Source: Rhizobium indicum (GTDB lineage Bacteria > Pseudomonadota > Alphaproteobacteria > Rhizobiales > Rhizobiaceae). From it: DNA of 64,000 bases. The stretch spans positions 124,001 through 188,000 of the forward strand of contig NZ_CP054026.1 of assembly GCF_005862305.2 (NCBI RefSeq), written 5' to 3'. Each line of letters opens with the position of its first letter. The stretch's first letter is position 1. Made by a program: the position numbers and the translations under genes. Under the pieces are notes generated by a model that worked only from the letters and a program-made list of their open reading frames with translations, was not told the DNA's origin and did no database searches. This document shows positions 1 through 8,428 of this stretch, in pieces.

Positions 1-2
1 CG

Positions 3-305
3 GCCGAGCATTCGCATATATCAGTGGCTTGCGAGGCGACAACCGAGCGCCTGAAAATCTGCGTCACGGATCAGGGGCCAGGTGTCATGCGAGACGAGCT
101 CGAACGTATCTTCCAGCCGTTCTCACGCGGGAAAGAAGCTGTGCCGAGAGGCGGATACGGCCTGGGTCTGGCAATCACCAGGCAGGCCATCGAGCGTCAT
201 GGCGGGCGTGTGCATGCGTCGTTGCCGGATGCCGGAGGCCTGGCAATCACCCTGGAGCTTCCTAGAAAACCGACGCCCTATGGTTCGGCTGACGACCAAG
301 CCTGA
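3..305 (+). CDS. Sensor histidine kinase, C-terminal ATPase end (5' truncated by window edge)
   Basis: The reading frame is open to the left edge of the window, so only the last ~100 residues of the protein are seen. They form the end of a HATPase_c domain: the G1-type motif DQGPGV, an F-box-like IFQPF, and the G2-type motif GYGLGLAI, followed by the usual strand order ending in LELP. This is the catalytic/ATP-binding domain of an EnvZ/CpxA-type inner-membrane sensor kinase; the sensor part and the cognate response regulator must lie upstream. It sits just before the efflux and lipoprotein genes, whose leaders carry phased direct repeats typical of OmpR-class regulator sites, so this two-component system is the natural candidate regulator (inference). 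A GTG at 24 is not the start, because homology continues upstream of it. Confidence 0.88.
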   Translation, partial: AEHSHISVACEATTERLKICVTDQGPGVMRDELERIFQPFSRGKEAVPRGGYGLGLAITRQAIERHGGRVHASLPDAGGLAITLELPRKPTPYGSADDQA

Positions 306-320
306 TCCGGCTCCCCGCGA

Positions 321-407
321 TTTTACCCAACTTTACAGTGTCTTTACCGCCATTAACGTTGGCGCCGCTAAGCCTGAACCTACGATCCCGGTTCAGAAAG
401 CTCGCCA
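321..407 (+). promoter_or_regulatory. Leader copy 1: phased TTTAC direct repeats plus a 5' hairpin
   Basis: TTTAC occurs at 322-326, 332-336 and 343-347, with TTAAC at 353-357, giving a 10-11 bp periodicity as in tandem OmpR-family response-regulator sites. Further down, CTGAACC (374-380) pairs with GGTTCAG (390-396), so the transcript can form a 7-bp hairpin ending 11 nt before the GTG start. No Shine-Dalgarno sequence is seen between hairpin and start. The whole block is repeated at 1926-2013. Confidence 0.7.
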
Positions 408-1862
408 GTGAGTCCGTCGCTCTGCACGAAAATATCATCCCTGCACTACGCCGCATCGGCGATCACGCTTCTGCTGGCAGGCTGCGTCAGCGGCCCGGAT
501 CACGTTCCCCCACAGATGCCGCTTCCCGCTAAATTCCAAGAGGGCGGCACCAGGAGCAACGGCGATGTCGTGACGGCGCATTGGTGGACGGCCTATCGTG
601 ACAAGCGGCTCGACGGCCTAGTGGTTCATGGCCTCAGCGAGAACCTTGATGTCCTGCAGGCGCTCGAGCGTATCAATTCGGCTTCTGCCAATGTCACGGT
701 TGCCGGTGCCGGTGGCCTGCCGAGCCTCGATGTCGACGCATCGCACACGGTATCCGGCGAGAAGGGTTCGCAGCGTACGACGATCGGCACCACGAACACG
801 ACAGGCGGCGAGGCCAGCCTTTCCTGGCTACTCGACATCTTTGGCCAGTACCGTCGCTCGAGGGAAAACGCCATCGCCTCGCTTGGGGCCGCCTACGCAA
901 CGGCCGACGATGCGAAGCTCTCCTTTCTGAAGGACCTCGTCTCCAGCTATGTCGACGCCCGCTATTATCAGCAGCGCATCGCGCTTTCGCAGGCGAATTT
1001 GAAGTCCCGTCAGGAGACCTACGAACTCACGCAGCTGCAGCTTAAGGCAGGTGCGGCCTCTCGCCTTGACGTCGTTCAGGCCGAAGGCCTTGTTCAGTCG
1101 ACGAAGTCAGATATCCCCGGCCTCGAACAGAGCTTCACCGAATCGGCGCATCACATTGCCACTCTGCTCGGGATGCCGGCGGCCTCGCTGATGGACGAGC
1201 TGCAGAAAAGCGCCGGCCAGCCGGTTTTCCGTGGCGACATCCGCGCCGGCATTCCGGCCGATCTCATCCGCAACCGTCCCGATATCCGCAAGGCCGAACG
1301 CCAGCTGGCGGCAGCCGTTGCCGATATCGGTGCTGCCGAAGCCCAGCTCTACCCGTCGATCTCGCTATCCGGTTCGATCTCACCGAGCTGGGTCAAATCA
1401 TCCGGTGCCAGCGGCGGAACCCTGACCAACTGGTCCTTCGGACCGACGCTCAACCTGCCGATCTTCGATGGCGGCAAATTGCGTGCGAATGTCGATATCG
1501 AAAAATCCGATGCCAGGACCCAGTATCTCGCCTGGAAAGAGGCGGTGCTGAATGGGGTCGAAGAGGTGGAAAACGCGCTGTCGGCGGTTCGCCATGACAC
1601 GCAGACGTTGGAACCGCTGCGCAGACAGGTGAAAACGGCGCAGGAATCGCTCGCGCTTTCGACCACGAGCTACAAGCAAGGCGCCTCGTCGCTACTCGAT
1701 GTCCTGGACGCGCAGCGGTCGGTCTCCGATGCCCAGGAAAGCCTTGCGGCCACCATGCAACAGGTTGCCAAGGACTATGTGGATCTCTACGTCGCCATCG
1801 GCGCCGGTTACCTGCCTCCGCAACAGCAGGTCGTCTCCGAGCGAACGGCGAAATCGGGCTGA
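408..1862 (+). CDS. NodT-family efflux transporter outer-membrane lipoprotein
   Basis: A 484-residue outer-membrane factor of RND/MFS-type tripartite efflux systems (OprM/NodT family), which forms the TolC-like exit duct. The N-terminus is a lipoprotein signal with lipobox LLAG followed by Cys26. After that come HWWTAYRDKRLDGLV (typical opening of the family), two OEP repeats with long helices, and the conserved QAQLYPSISLSGS and LNLPIFDGG blocks. The length is normal for the family. The start is GTG at 408, the only one that gives a proper lipoprotein signal; it lacks an obvious ribosome binding site. No inner-membrane pump or adaptor gene is adjacent, so the partner is encoded elsewhere or upstream of the window. 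The promoter block is shared with the lipoprotein gene at 2014, suggesting co-regulation. Confidence 0.9.
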   Translation: MSPSLCTKISSLHYAASAITLLLAGCVSGPDHVPPQMPLPAKFQEGGTRSNGDVVTAHWWTAYRDKRLDGLVVHGLSENLDVLQALERINSASANVTVAGAGGLPSLDVDASHTVSGEKGSQRTTIGTTNTTGGEASLSWLLDIFGQYRRSRENAIASLGAAYATADDAKLSFLKDLVSSYVDARYYQQRIALSQANLKSRQETYELTQLQLKAGAASRLDVVQAEGLVQSTKSDIPGLEQSFTESAHHIATLLGMPAASLMDELQKSAGQPVFRGDIRAGIPADLIRNRPDIRKAERQLAAAVADIGAAEAQLYPSISLSGSISPSWVKSSGASGGTLTNWSFGPTLNLPIFDGGKLRANVDIEKSDARTQYLAWKEAVLNGVEEVENALSAVRHDTQTLEPLRRQVKTAQESLALSTTSYKQGASSLLDVLDAQRSVSDAQESLAATMQQVAKDYVDLYVAIGAGYLPPQQQVVSERTAKSG

Positions 1863-1925
1863 TCGGCCACCCGCCACCCCGCGGCGGCGCAGTCAAACGG
1901 CGCCCGCGGGTCTCGGATTTCAATA

Positions 1926-2013
1926 TTTTACCCAACTTTACACCGGCTTTACCGCCATTAACGCTGGCCTCTCTAAAAGCTGAATCCATGATCCCGGTTC
2001 AGAAGATTCGCCG
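1926..2013 (+). promoter_or_regulatory. Leader copy 2: phased TTTAC direct repeats plus a 5' hairpin
   Basis: Second copy of the block at 321-407. TTTAC lies at 1927-1931, 1937-1941 and 1948-1952, with TTAAC at 1958-1962, in exactly the same phasing. The downstream segment also matches, including a hairpin between CTGAA (1980-1984) and TTCAG (1998-2002) ending 11 nt before the ATG at 2014. The conservation runs right up to the start codon, which implies that operator, promoter and translation leader were duplicated or selected as one unit. Confidence 0.7.
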
Positions 2014-2856
2014 ATGACCCCCAATATCCGACCAGCAGAAGTGCCCATGCGGGCGGCAATCTGCGCCGTCCTCCTCGCTTTGCTCTCCTCCTGCACGAAC
2101 GTACCCCTGCAGCAGGGCACTTCCCTCGGCTCCTATGCGGGAATGGCCGCGTCGGGCGGCTCTCTGACCAAGGCAAAATTGCGCGTGAATTCGCCAGCGG
2201 TTCTTGCCGCGCAAACGGTACGCATCGTTCCGACGGTGGTGGAGAATGCCGGCGGCGGTTCTTTCGACGCCAAGGACCTGGCGCTCCTGAGCAATGCCGT
2301 CGATCGGGCGCTGTGCATGGGCCTCATCGACCGCTTCAAGGCCGTGGCTCCAAACGAGCCGGCAGATCTCGTCGTCCATGCGACCGTCACCGACATCGTC
2401 GCGACGAACCGTGCGGTTGCCGCGACCTCCACCGTCGCCACGCTCGGCGCTTCGGTGGCAATGGTTCCCATTCCCAGGATTCCGATCGGTCTCGGCGGCT
2501 TGTCGGTGGAAGCCGAAGCGGTCGGCCAGGACGGTACGCAGCAGGCGGCGATGATCTGGTCGCGCGGCGCGAACATGCTGACGACGAAGGCACGGATATC
2601 CTCGGTCGGGGATGCCTATTCCCTGTCATCTGCATTCGGCGTCGATTTCAGCCGCATGCTGGTCAAAGGTCAGGACCCGTTCAAGGAAACGTCGTCCATC
2701 CGATTGATGCAAAAGATCAAGGCTTCATTCGGCAGCGACCCGAAATACCAGGCCTGCAAGGCATTTGGGCCTGTGCCCGGCATCAAAGGGGCGGTCGCCG
2801 GTCAGCTCGGTCTACCGCCAAGCTGGAGCGACAAGGGTGCGACGACCTCCCAATAG
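2014..2856 (+). CDS. DUF3313-type lipoprotein
   Basis: A 280-residue predicted lipoprotein with signal and lipobox LLSS-Cys27. The mature part resembles the DUF3313 family of periplasmic lipoproteins of unknown function, with TVRIVPTVVEN near residue 70 and the DLVVHATVTDIV strand near residue 115. A second in-frame ATG at 2047 would give a shorter, more typical lipoprotein signal (MRAAICAVLLALLSSC) and may be the real start. The gene lies behind a leader almost identical to that of the efflux protein, so both probably respond to the same two-component system. Function is unknown; a cell-envelope stress role is inferred from context only. Confidence 0.7.
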   Translation: MTPNIRPAEVPMRAAICAVLLALLSSCTNVPLQQGTSLGSYAGMAASGGSLTKAKLRVNSPAVLAAQTVRIVPTVVENAGGGSFDAKDLALLSNAVDRALCMGLIDRFKAVAPNEPADLVVHATVTDIVATNRAVAATSTVATLGASVAMVPIPRIPIGLGGLSVEAEAVGQDGTQQAAMIWSRGANMLTTKARISSVGDAYSLSSAFGVDFSRMLVKGQDPFKETSSIRLMQKIKASFGSDPKYQACKAFGPVPGIKGAVAGQLGLPPSWSDKGATTSQ

Positions 2857-2930
2857 CAGCCAGGCGGCAGTCCTCAATCGCCCGCAGCGGCGGCTGCGAC
2901 ATTTCAAAAACCAGCAGAAAGGACATCGAC

Positions 2931-3287
2931 ATGAAGACATATCTACGGCTTGCGGGGGCATTGATCGCAGCGCTTGCGGCGAGCCCGGCATTCTCAGCGC
3001 AGGAACCGTTCCTGCCGTCCGAGAAGGCAGCCGCGATCCTCGCCGATGGGGCGCCCTGGTCGGCACTGGCGCCGGATGGCAAGGCCCTCAAAGTCACCCT
3101 GGCGAAGGACGGCACCGGAAGCATTCGCGGTCCGATGCCGTTTGCGCTCTCCATCACCTGGACGGTCAAGGACGATGCGATGTGCATATCCGGCAAGATG
3201 GGCACGCACTGCCTTCGATTCCGCTCGGTTCCCGGAGGGCTTCAGGGTTGGGACGGCGACAAGCCGGATCTGAAGTTCAGCCGTTGA
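2931..3287 (+). CDS. Small secreted protein of unknown function
   Basis: A 118-residue protein with a clear Sec signal peptide (MKTYLRLAGALIAALAASPAFSA, cleavage near residue 23). The mature domain contains a WTVKDDAMCISGK segment with two cysteines (in AMCIS and HCLRF), compatible with a disulfide in the periplasm. An AGAAAGGA-like ribosome binding site lies at 2916-2923. The gene follows the DUF3313 lipoprotein by 74 bp on the same strand and is probably co-transcribed with it. The family is not recognised with certainty; the pattern resembles small exported rhizobial proteins of ~110-120 residues. Confidence 0.7.
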   Translation: MKTYLRLAGALIAALAASPAFSAQEPFLPSEKAAAILADGAPWSALAPDGKALKVTLAKDGTGSIRGPMPFALSITWTVKDDAMCISGKMGTHCLRFRSVPGGLQGWDGDKPDLKFSR

Positions 3288-3334
3288 CGCAGGGAGCACC
3301 TTTCAGAGATACGCCGCAACATGAGGACTTTTCG

Positions 3335-3625
3335 ATGAAATATTTGCTGACGTTCGCCACCGTCTCGTTGCTTCTGGCAGCGCAATCGGCTGCCATGGCG
3401 CAAGTTCCACCGCCCATCCCCTTGCTGCCCGGCCCTCCGGGGCCGCCACCCCTTATCACGCCGCCACCGCCCGAGGCTCCTGCGCCATCGGAGGAATATT
3501 CGAATGAATATGACGGGAGACATTATGCTTGGTGCGCGCGCCGGTACCGGTCTTATTCAGCCTATGACAATAGTTTTCAGCCCTCCCGGCGACCGCGCAG
3601 GCAATGTTATTCCCCCTACGATTGA
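3335..3625 (+). CDS. BA14K-like small exported protein, proline-rich
   Basis: A 96-residue protein with an N-terminal signal peptide (to about residue 22), then a proline-rich linker (VPPPIPLLPGPPGPPP...), then a C-terminal segment HYAWCARRYRSYSAYDNSF ending in RRPRRQCYSPYD. The W-C-x-x-RYRSY...C pattern is characteristic of the BA14K-like family of rhizobial/Brucella surface proteins. Function in the family is poorly defined (lectin-like immunoreactive antigen in Brucella). It ends 34 bp before the convergent lyase gene. Confidence 0.65.
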   Translation: MKYLLTFATVSLLLAAQSAAMAQVPPPIPLLPGPPGPPPLITPPPPEAPAPSEEYSNEYDGRHYAWCARRYRSYSAYDNSFQPSRRPRRQCYSPYD

Positions 3626-3659
3626 GCCGGCGTCCTTTCGAGCCCGTCGGAGCGGCTGT

Positions 3660-4496
3660 CTAACGTCCGGCGGCCTTCAGGATGCGGAGGGCGAGCTTGT
3701 GATGCGGCAAATCCAGCATGCGTCCGTCAAGCTGGATGACGCCGGCGTCCGGCCTGGCGGCAAAGGCGGCGGCGACTTTCTCTGCCCAGGCGATCTCGGA
3801 AGCCTCAGGCGTGAAGGCGTGGTTGATCGTTTCGATCTGGCTTGGATGGATGGCCATCATGCCGGAAAAGCCGTCGCGCCGGGCGCGGCCGACATAGGCC
3901 CTGAGACCGTTGAGATCGCGGAAATCGGGATAGACGGTGTCGATGGCCGGAATGGCGGCGGCGTGCGCCGCAAATAGCGTCAGCGAGCGGGCAAGCTCGA
4001 AAGGCGGCGTATAACGGCCATCCGTCCTGCGCGCGGTCGCAGCCCCCATCGCGGCGGGCAGATCCTCGGCACCCCAGGTCAGGCCGCAAAGGCTCGCCGA
4101 GACCTCTCGGTAGCTGCCGATTTCGAAGATCGCGGATGGTGTTTCGGTTGCGATCGGCAAAATGGGGATTTCAGATGCAAGAGAGCCTGCGAGTTTCAGC
4201 ACGGAGGCGGCACCCTCGGCCTTCGGCAGCACGATCGCGAAAGGATGAAGGCCGCTCAAAGCGGCAAGGTCGTCTTCGAATTCTGGCGAGGCGAGGGGAT
4301 TGATGCGGATCAGAAGAGGGGTCTCGCCGGCATGATGCAGGACGAACTCGTGCACGCTCTCGCGCGCTTTCGCCTTGTTTAAGGGCGCAACCGAATCTTC
4401 CAGGTCGAGAATGACGGCATCGGCGCCCGAGGCGAGCGCTTTTTCGAAACGTTCCGGCCGGTCACCGGGCGCAAAGAGCAGCGAGCGCAGCCTCAT
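3660..4496 (-). CDS. CitE-like CoA-ester lyase (HpcH/HpaI aldolase family)
   Basis: A 278-residue TIM-barrel lyase of the citrate lyase beta-subunit-like group, which cleaves beta-hydroxyacyl-CoA esters such as malyl-CoA or citramalyl-CoA in a divalent-metal-dependent retro-Claisen reaction. Visible features are the start [17 protein letters not shown], the motif LDLEDSVAP, the Arg-containing strand RINPLAS, the metal-ligand region TETPSAIFE and TWGAEDL. The start at 4496 overlaps the upstream gene by ATGA; an upstream in-frame start at 4532 would add 12 unlikely residues. It is the last gene of the leucine-type operon, where 3-hydroxy-3-methylglutaryl-CoA lyase would be expected, so it may carry out the final C-C cleavage (inference). 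Substrate is not determined. Confidence 0.85.
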   Translation of the reverse strand: MRLRSLLFAPGDRPERFEKALASGADAVILDLEDSVAPLNKAKARESVHEFVLHHAGETPLLIRINPLASPEFEDDLAALSGLHPFAIVLPKAEGAASVLKLAGSLASEIPILPIATETPSAIFEIGSYREVSASLCGLTWGAEDLPAAMGAATARRTDGRYTPPFELARSLTLFAAHAAAIPAIDTVYPDFRDLNGLRAYVGRARRDGFSGMMAIHPSQIETINHAFTPEASEIAWAEKVAAAFAARPDAGVIQLDGRMLDLPHHKLALRILKAAGR

Positions 4497-4945
4497 GACG
4501 GCTTCACCTTCAGCATTGCCGTGCGCAGGCACTGGCAGACGATCTCGCCGCGCTGGTTCAGCGTGATATGCCGGAAGGTGACGATGCCGGCGTCGGGGCG
4601 GGAGTTCGAGCGGCGCAGTTCTATCACTTCCGTTTCCACTCGCAGCGTATCGCCGATGAAGACCGGTTTTGGCATCGTCACCTTGTCATAGCCGAGATTG
4701 GCGACGAGCGTGCCGAGCGTGGTGTCGCCGACCGAAAGGCCGACGGTGAGCGCAAAGGTGAAGTTGCCGTTGACGACGATCCGGCCGAATTCGGTGCCGG
4801 CGGCATAGTCGGCATCGAGATGCAGCGGCTGCGGATTGTGGGAGAGCGTCGTGAACAGCAGGTTGTCGGTCTCGGTGACCGTGCGGCGGATGTCGTGGGC
4901 GATGCGGTCGCCGACTGTCCATTCGTCGAAATAACGGCCGGCCAT
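4493..4945 (-). CDS. MaoC-family (hot-dog fold) acyl-CoA hydratase
   Basis: A 150-residue single-domain MaoC-like protein, expected to hydrate a 2-enoyl-CoA. The active-site segment reads [11 protein letters not shown]; compared with the canonical LSGDxNPLHxD of (R)-hydratases the His is kept (His42) but the Asp is replaced by Asn37, a variant that appears in a subgroup of MaoC proteins. The ATG at 4945 overlaps the TGA of the biotin carboxylase gene by one base; a TTG at 4948 is possible but less likely. In this operon it occupies the place of methylglutaconyl-CoA hydratase (leucine) and could also serve tiglyl-CoA hydration (isoleucine), since no crotonase-type hydratase is present in the window. 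Confidence 0.85.
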   Translation of the reverse strand: MAGRYFDEWTVGDRIAHDIRRTVTETDNLLFTTLSHNPQPLHLDADYAAGTEFGRIVVNGNFTFALTVGLSVGDTTLGTLVANLGYDKVTMPKPVFIGDTLRVETEVIELRRSNSRPDAGIVTFRHITLNQRGEIVCQCLRTAMLKVKPS

Positions 4946-6810
4946 CAAATCTCCTCCTTCACAATGCTGACGACCAGCTGGTTCTCCGAGACCCTGATCC
5001 CCGAGGAAACCTGCAGTTTTTCGACGATGCCGTCGAAGGGCGCACGCAGAGAATGCTCCATCTTCATCGCTTCAACCGTCAGTAGGCGGTCCCCCTTGGC
5101 GACACGATCGCCGTCGGCGACCTCCACCGAAATGACGAGGCCGGGCATGGGCGAAAGGATCGCGCCATCGCCGGCACCCTGACTTGCTTCGACTTCGCTC
5201 GCGACGGGCAGGCTGATCGGCCAGGCATTGCCGGCCTCGAAAAGCACCGTGGTTTCACCGATCGTGACGGTATTGGCCTCAAGCTCCGGACGTGATTGCC
5301 CCCAATGGAGGTGCTCGCCGATCCGGATGCGCACCCTCCTGTCATCCGCGCCGGCGATGCGGAACCCGGCAAGCGCGGACCAGGGATCACCATCCTTTTT
5401 TCTTGAAAGCAACGTGGCCGCGGTGTCGATCGCGATTTCGCTCGGCTCCGTCGCCACCAGGCTATCGCCATGGCGGTCGAGAAAGCCGGTATCGATCCGA
5501 GCTGCGCGAAAATCCGGATCGACGGCGATGCGGGCAAGCAGGCCGGCATTGGATCTGACCGGCCAGACCTCGATGCCGGCGCAGGCGGCTGCGAGCTTCG
5601 AGAGTGCGGCCTCGCGGTTCGGCCCATGGGCGATGATCTTGGCAATCATCGGATCGTAGAAGGCGGTGATTTCATCGCCTTGTTCGACGCCGCTATCGAC
5701 GCGGACCGTTTGCGGCAGTCTGAGATGGTCGAGCCGGCCGGTCGAGGGCAGATAGCCGGCGGCGGGGTTTTCGGCATAGAGCCGGGCTTCGAACGCCCAG
5801 CCGTTCATGACGATCTCGTCCTGCGTTTTCGGCAGTGGCTCGCCGCTTGCGACCTTCAGCTGCCACAGCACCAGATCTTCGCCTGATATCGCTTCGGTGA
5901 CAGGGTGTTCCACCTGCAGCCGGGTATTCATCTCCATGAACCAGATCCGGTCGGGATGCAGGCCCTCCGAGGCATCGGCGATGAATTCGATGGTGCCGGC
6001 GCCGACATAATTGACCGCTCTTGCTGCCTTCACTGCCGCATCGCAGATCGCAGCGCGGGTGGCGGCATCGAGACCAGGGGCGGGAGCCTCCTCGATGACC
6101 TTCTGGTGCCGGCGCTGCAGTGAGCAATCGCGTTCGAACAGATGCACGCAATTTCCGAGCTGATCGGCGAAAACCTGCACCTCGATATGGCGCGGATTGG
6201 CGATATAGCGTTCGATCAGAACACGGTCGTCGCCGAAGGAGGCAGCCGCCTCCCGGCGACAGGAGGCGAGAAGTTCGGCGAAATCTTGCGCGCGCTCGAC
6301 GCGGCGCATGCCCTTGCCGCCGCCGCCGGCGACCGCCTTGATGAGCACGGGATAACCGATGGTATCCGCCTCGGCCGCCAGCCTCTCTTCGCTCTGGTCC
6401 GCGCCTATATAGCCGGGGGTCACCGGCACGCCGGCGGCCTGCATCAATTCCTTCGCCGCGTCCTTGAGCCCCATCGCCCGGATGGCCGCCGGGGGAGCGC
6501 CGACCCAGAGGATGCCGGCCTTTTCTACCGCTTCGGCAAATTCGGCATTTTCCGAAAGGAAACCGTAGCCGGGATGGATCGCGGCAGCGCCGGTTTTCCG
6601 GGCGGCATCGAGGATGCGTTCCTGCGAGAGATAGCTTTCGCGGGCCGGCGAGGGGCCGATGGCGATCGCCTCGTCCGCCTCCGTTACGAAGGGCAGGCCG
6701 GCATCGGCCTCGGAATAGACGGCGATGGTCCGGATGCCGAGCGACTTGGCGGTGCGGATGATGCGGCGGGCGATTTCACCCCTGTTGGCAATGAGAAGGC
6801 TTTCCATCAT
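4945..6810 (-). CDS. mccA: Methylcrotonyl-CoA carboxylase, biotin-carboxylase/BCCP subunit
   Basis: A 621-residue alpha subunit of a biotin-dependent acyl-CoA carboxylase. The order is biotin carboxylase N-domain ([14 protein letters not shown]), ATP-grasp with the glycine loop [10 protein letters not shown] near residue 165, the [14 protein letters not shown] segment, the carboxylase C-domain, then a BCCP domain with the biotinylation motif EAMKMEH close to the C-terminus. The operon partners (isovaleryl-CoA dehydrogenase and an MccB-type carboxyltransferase) point to 3-methylcrotonyl-CoA in leucine degradation rather than propionyl-CoA. The start at 6810 lies 7 bp after the mccB stop and is preceded by GAGGCGG. 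It was set by homology; upstream codons in frame run into the mccB end. Confidence 0.92.
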   Translation of the reverse strand: MMESLLIANRGEIARRIIRTAKSLGIRTIAVYSEADAGLPFVTEADEAIAIGPSPARESYLSQERILDAARKTGAAAIHPGYGFLSENAEFAEAVEKAGILWVGAPPAAIRAMGLKDAAKELMQAAGVPVTPGYIGADQSEERLAAEADTIGYPVLIKAVAGGGGKGMRRVERAQDFAELLASCRREAAASFGDDRVLIERYIANPRHIEVQVFADQLGNCVHLFERDCSLQRRHQKVIEEAPAPGLDAATRAAICDAAVKAARAVNYVGAGTIEFIADASEGLHPDRIWFMEMNTRLQVEHPVTEAISGEDLVLWQLKVASGEPLPKTQDEIVMNGWAFEARLYAENPAAGYLPSTGRLDHLRLPQTVRVDSGVEQGDEITAFYDPMIAKIIAHGPNREAALSKLAAACAGIEVWPVRSNAGLLARIAVDPDFRAARIDTGFLDRHGDSLVATEPSEIAIDTAATLLSRKKDGDPWSALAGFRIAGADDRRVRIRIGEHLHWGQSRPELEANTVTIGETTVLFEAGNAWPISLPVASEVEASQGAGDGAILSPMPGLVISVEVADGDRVAKGDRLLTVEAMKMEHSLRAPFDGIVEKLQVSSGIRVSENQLVVSIVKEEI

Positions 6811-6817
6811 CGCCGCC

Positions 6818-8428
6818 TCACATCCGGAACAGGCCGAAGTGCGGCCCTTTGGGGATCGGCGCATTCAGGCAGGCGGAGAAGGCAAGGCCCAGCACATCCC
6901 GGGTCTGGCGCGGATCGATGATGCCGTCGTCCCAGAGGCGGGCGGTGGCATAATAGGGATTGCCCTCGGCCTCGTAGCCGGCGCGGATCGGCGCCTTGAA
7001 GGCTTCCTCCTGTTCAATAGGCCAATTCTCACCGCGCGCCTCCATGGAGTCTCGGCGGATGGTGGCAAGCACCGAGGCCGCCTGTTCGCCGCCCATCACA
7101 CTGATGCGGCTGTTCGGCCAGGTGAAGAGGAAGCGCGGGCGATAGGCGCGGCCGCACATGCCGTAATTGCCGGCGCCGAAGCTGCCGCCGATGATGACCG
7201 TGACCTTCGGCACGGTGGCGGTCGCAACCGCCGTCACCAGCTTTGCCCCATCCTTTGCGATGCCGCCGGCCTCATAACGGCCGCCGACCATGAAGCCGGA
7301 GATGTTTTGCAGGAAAAGCAAAGGCACGCGGCGCTGGCAGGCAAGCTCGATGAAATGCGCGCCCTTCAGCGCGCTTTCGGAAAACAGCACGCCGTTATTG
7401 GCGATGACGGCGACGGGCATGCCCCAGATGCGGGCGAAGCCGCAGACCAGCGTGGTGCCGTAGAGCGGCTTGAACTCATGCAGTTCCGAGCCATCGACGA
7501 TCCGGCCGATGACCTCCCGCACATCATAGGGCGAGCGCACATCCGCCGGGATGAGGCCGCAGAGATCCTCGGCATCGAGTTTCGGCGGTCGCGGCGGCTG
7601 GAGGTCGATATCGACCGATTTCACGCTGTTGAGGGTGGCTGCGATATCGCGAATGAGCAGCAGTGCATGTTCATCATTCTCGGCGACATGATCGACGACG
7701 CCGGAGCGGCGGCCATGGGTCTCGGCGCCGCCGAGCTCTTCGGCCGAGATGATCTCGCCGGTCGCGGCTTTGACCAGCGGCGGGCCGGCCAGGAAGATCG
7801 TGCCCTGATTGCGCACGATGACCGTTTCGTCGGACATGGCGGGCACATAGGCGCCGCCTGCAGTGCAGCTTCCCATGACGCAGGCGATCTGCGGAATGCC
7901 TTCGGCCGACATCTGGGCCTGGTTGTAGAAGATTGCGCCGAAATGGTCGCGGTCGGGAAAAACTTCGGCCTGATGCGGAAGATTGGCGCCGCCGCTATCG
8001 ACCAGGTAGAGGCAGGGCAGCCGGTTCTGCATGGCGATCTCCTGCGCCCGCAGATGTTTCTTCACCGTCATCGGGAAATAGGCGCCGCCCTTCACCGTCG
8101 CGTCATTGGCGACGATCATCACCTCGCGGCCGGAAACGCGGCCGACGCCGGCGATGATACCGGCGCCGGGCGCCTCGTCATCATACATGCCGTTGGCCGC
8201 AAGCGTGCCGATCTCCAGGAACGGGCTGCCGGCATCGATGAGCAACTGGATGCGATCGCGCGGCAAGAGCTTGCCCTTGCCGGTATGGCGCTCGCGCGCT
8301 GTTTGCGATCCACCCTCGCGCGCTTTCGCCGAACGGTCGTGGAGCTCGTCGATAAGCGCCTTGTTCTTGCTGGCATTGGCCTTGAAGCTGTCGCTGTCGC
8401 GGTCGATCGCAGTCGAAATCACCGTCAT
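6818..8428 (-). CDS. mccB: Methylcrotonyl-CoA carboxylase, carboxyltransferase subunit
   Basis: A 536-residue carboxyltransferase that moves CO2 from biotin to 3-methylcrotonyl-CoA. The N-terminal acyl-CoA site contains [18 protein letters not shown] and [17 protein letters not shown], the latter typical of methylcrotonyl-type beta subunits. The C-terminal half has the oxyanion-hole glycines in ISGFMVG and [18 protein letters not shown]. Length is as expected for MccB/LiuB. It overlaps the ivd stop by ATGA (8425-8428) and precedes mccA by 7 bp, so the three genes are translationally coupled. It forms a dodecameric complex with MccA in the cytoplasm in characterised members of the family. Confidence 0.93.
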   Translation of the reverse strand: MTVISTAIDRDSDSFKANASKNKALIDELHDRSAKAREGGSQTARERHTGKGKLLPRDRIQLLIDAGSPFLEIGTLAANGMYDDEAPGAGIIAGVGRVSGREVMIVANDATVKGGAYFPMTVKKHLRAQEIAMQNRLPCLYLVDSGGANLPHQAEVFPDRDHFGAIFYNQAQMSAEGIPQIACVMGSCTAGGAYVPAMSDETVIVRNQGTIFLAGPPLVKAATGEIISAEELGGAETHGRRSGVVDHVAENDEHALLLIRDIAATLNSVKSVDIDLQPPRPPKLDAEDLCGLIPADVRSPYDVREVIGRIVDGSELHEFKPLYGTTLVCGFARIWGMPVAVIANNGVLFSESALKGAHFIELACQRRVPLLFLQNISGFMVGGRYEAGGIAKDGAKLVTAVATATVPKVTVIIGGSFGAGNYGMCGRAYRPRFLFTWPNSRISVMGGEQAASVLATIRRDSMEARGENWPIEQEEAFKAPIRAGYEAEGNPYYATARLWDDGIIDPRQTRDVLGLAFSACLNAPIPKGPHFGLFRM

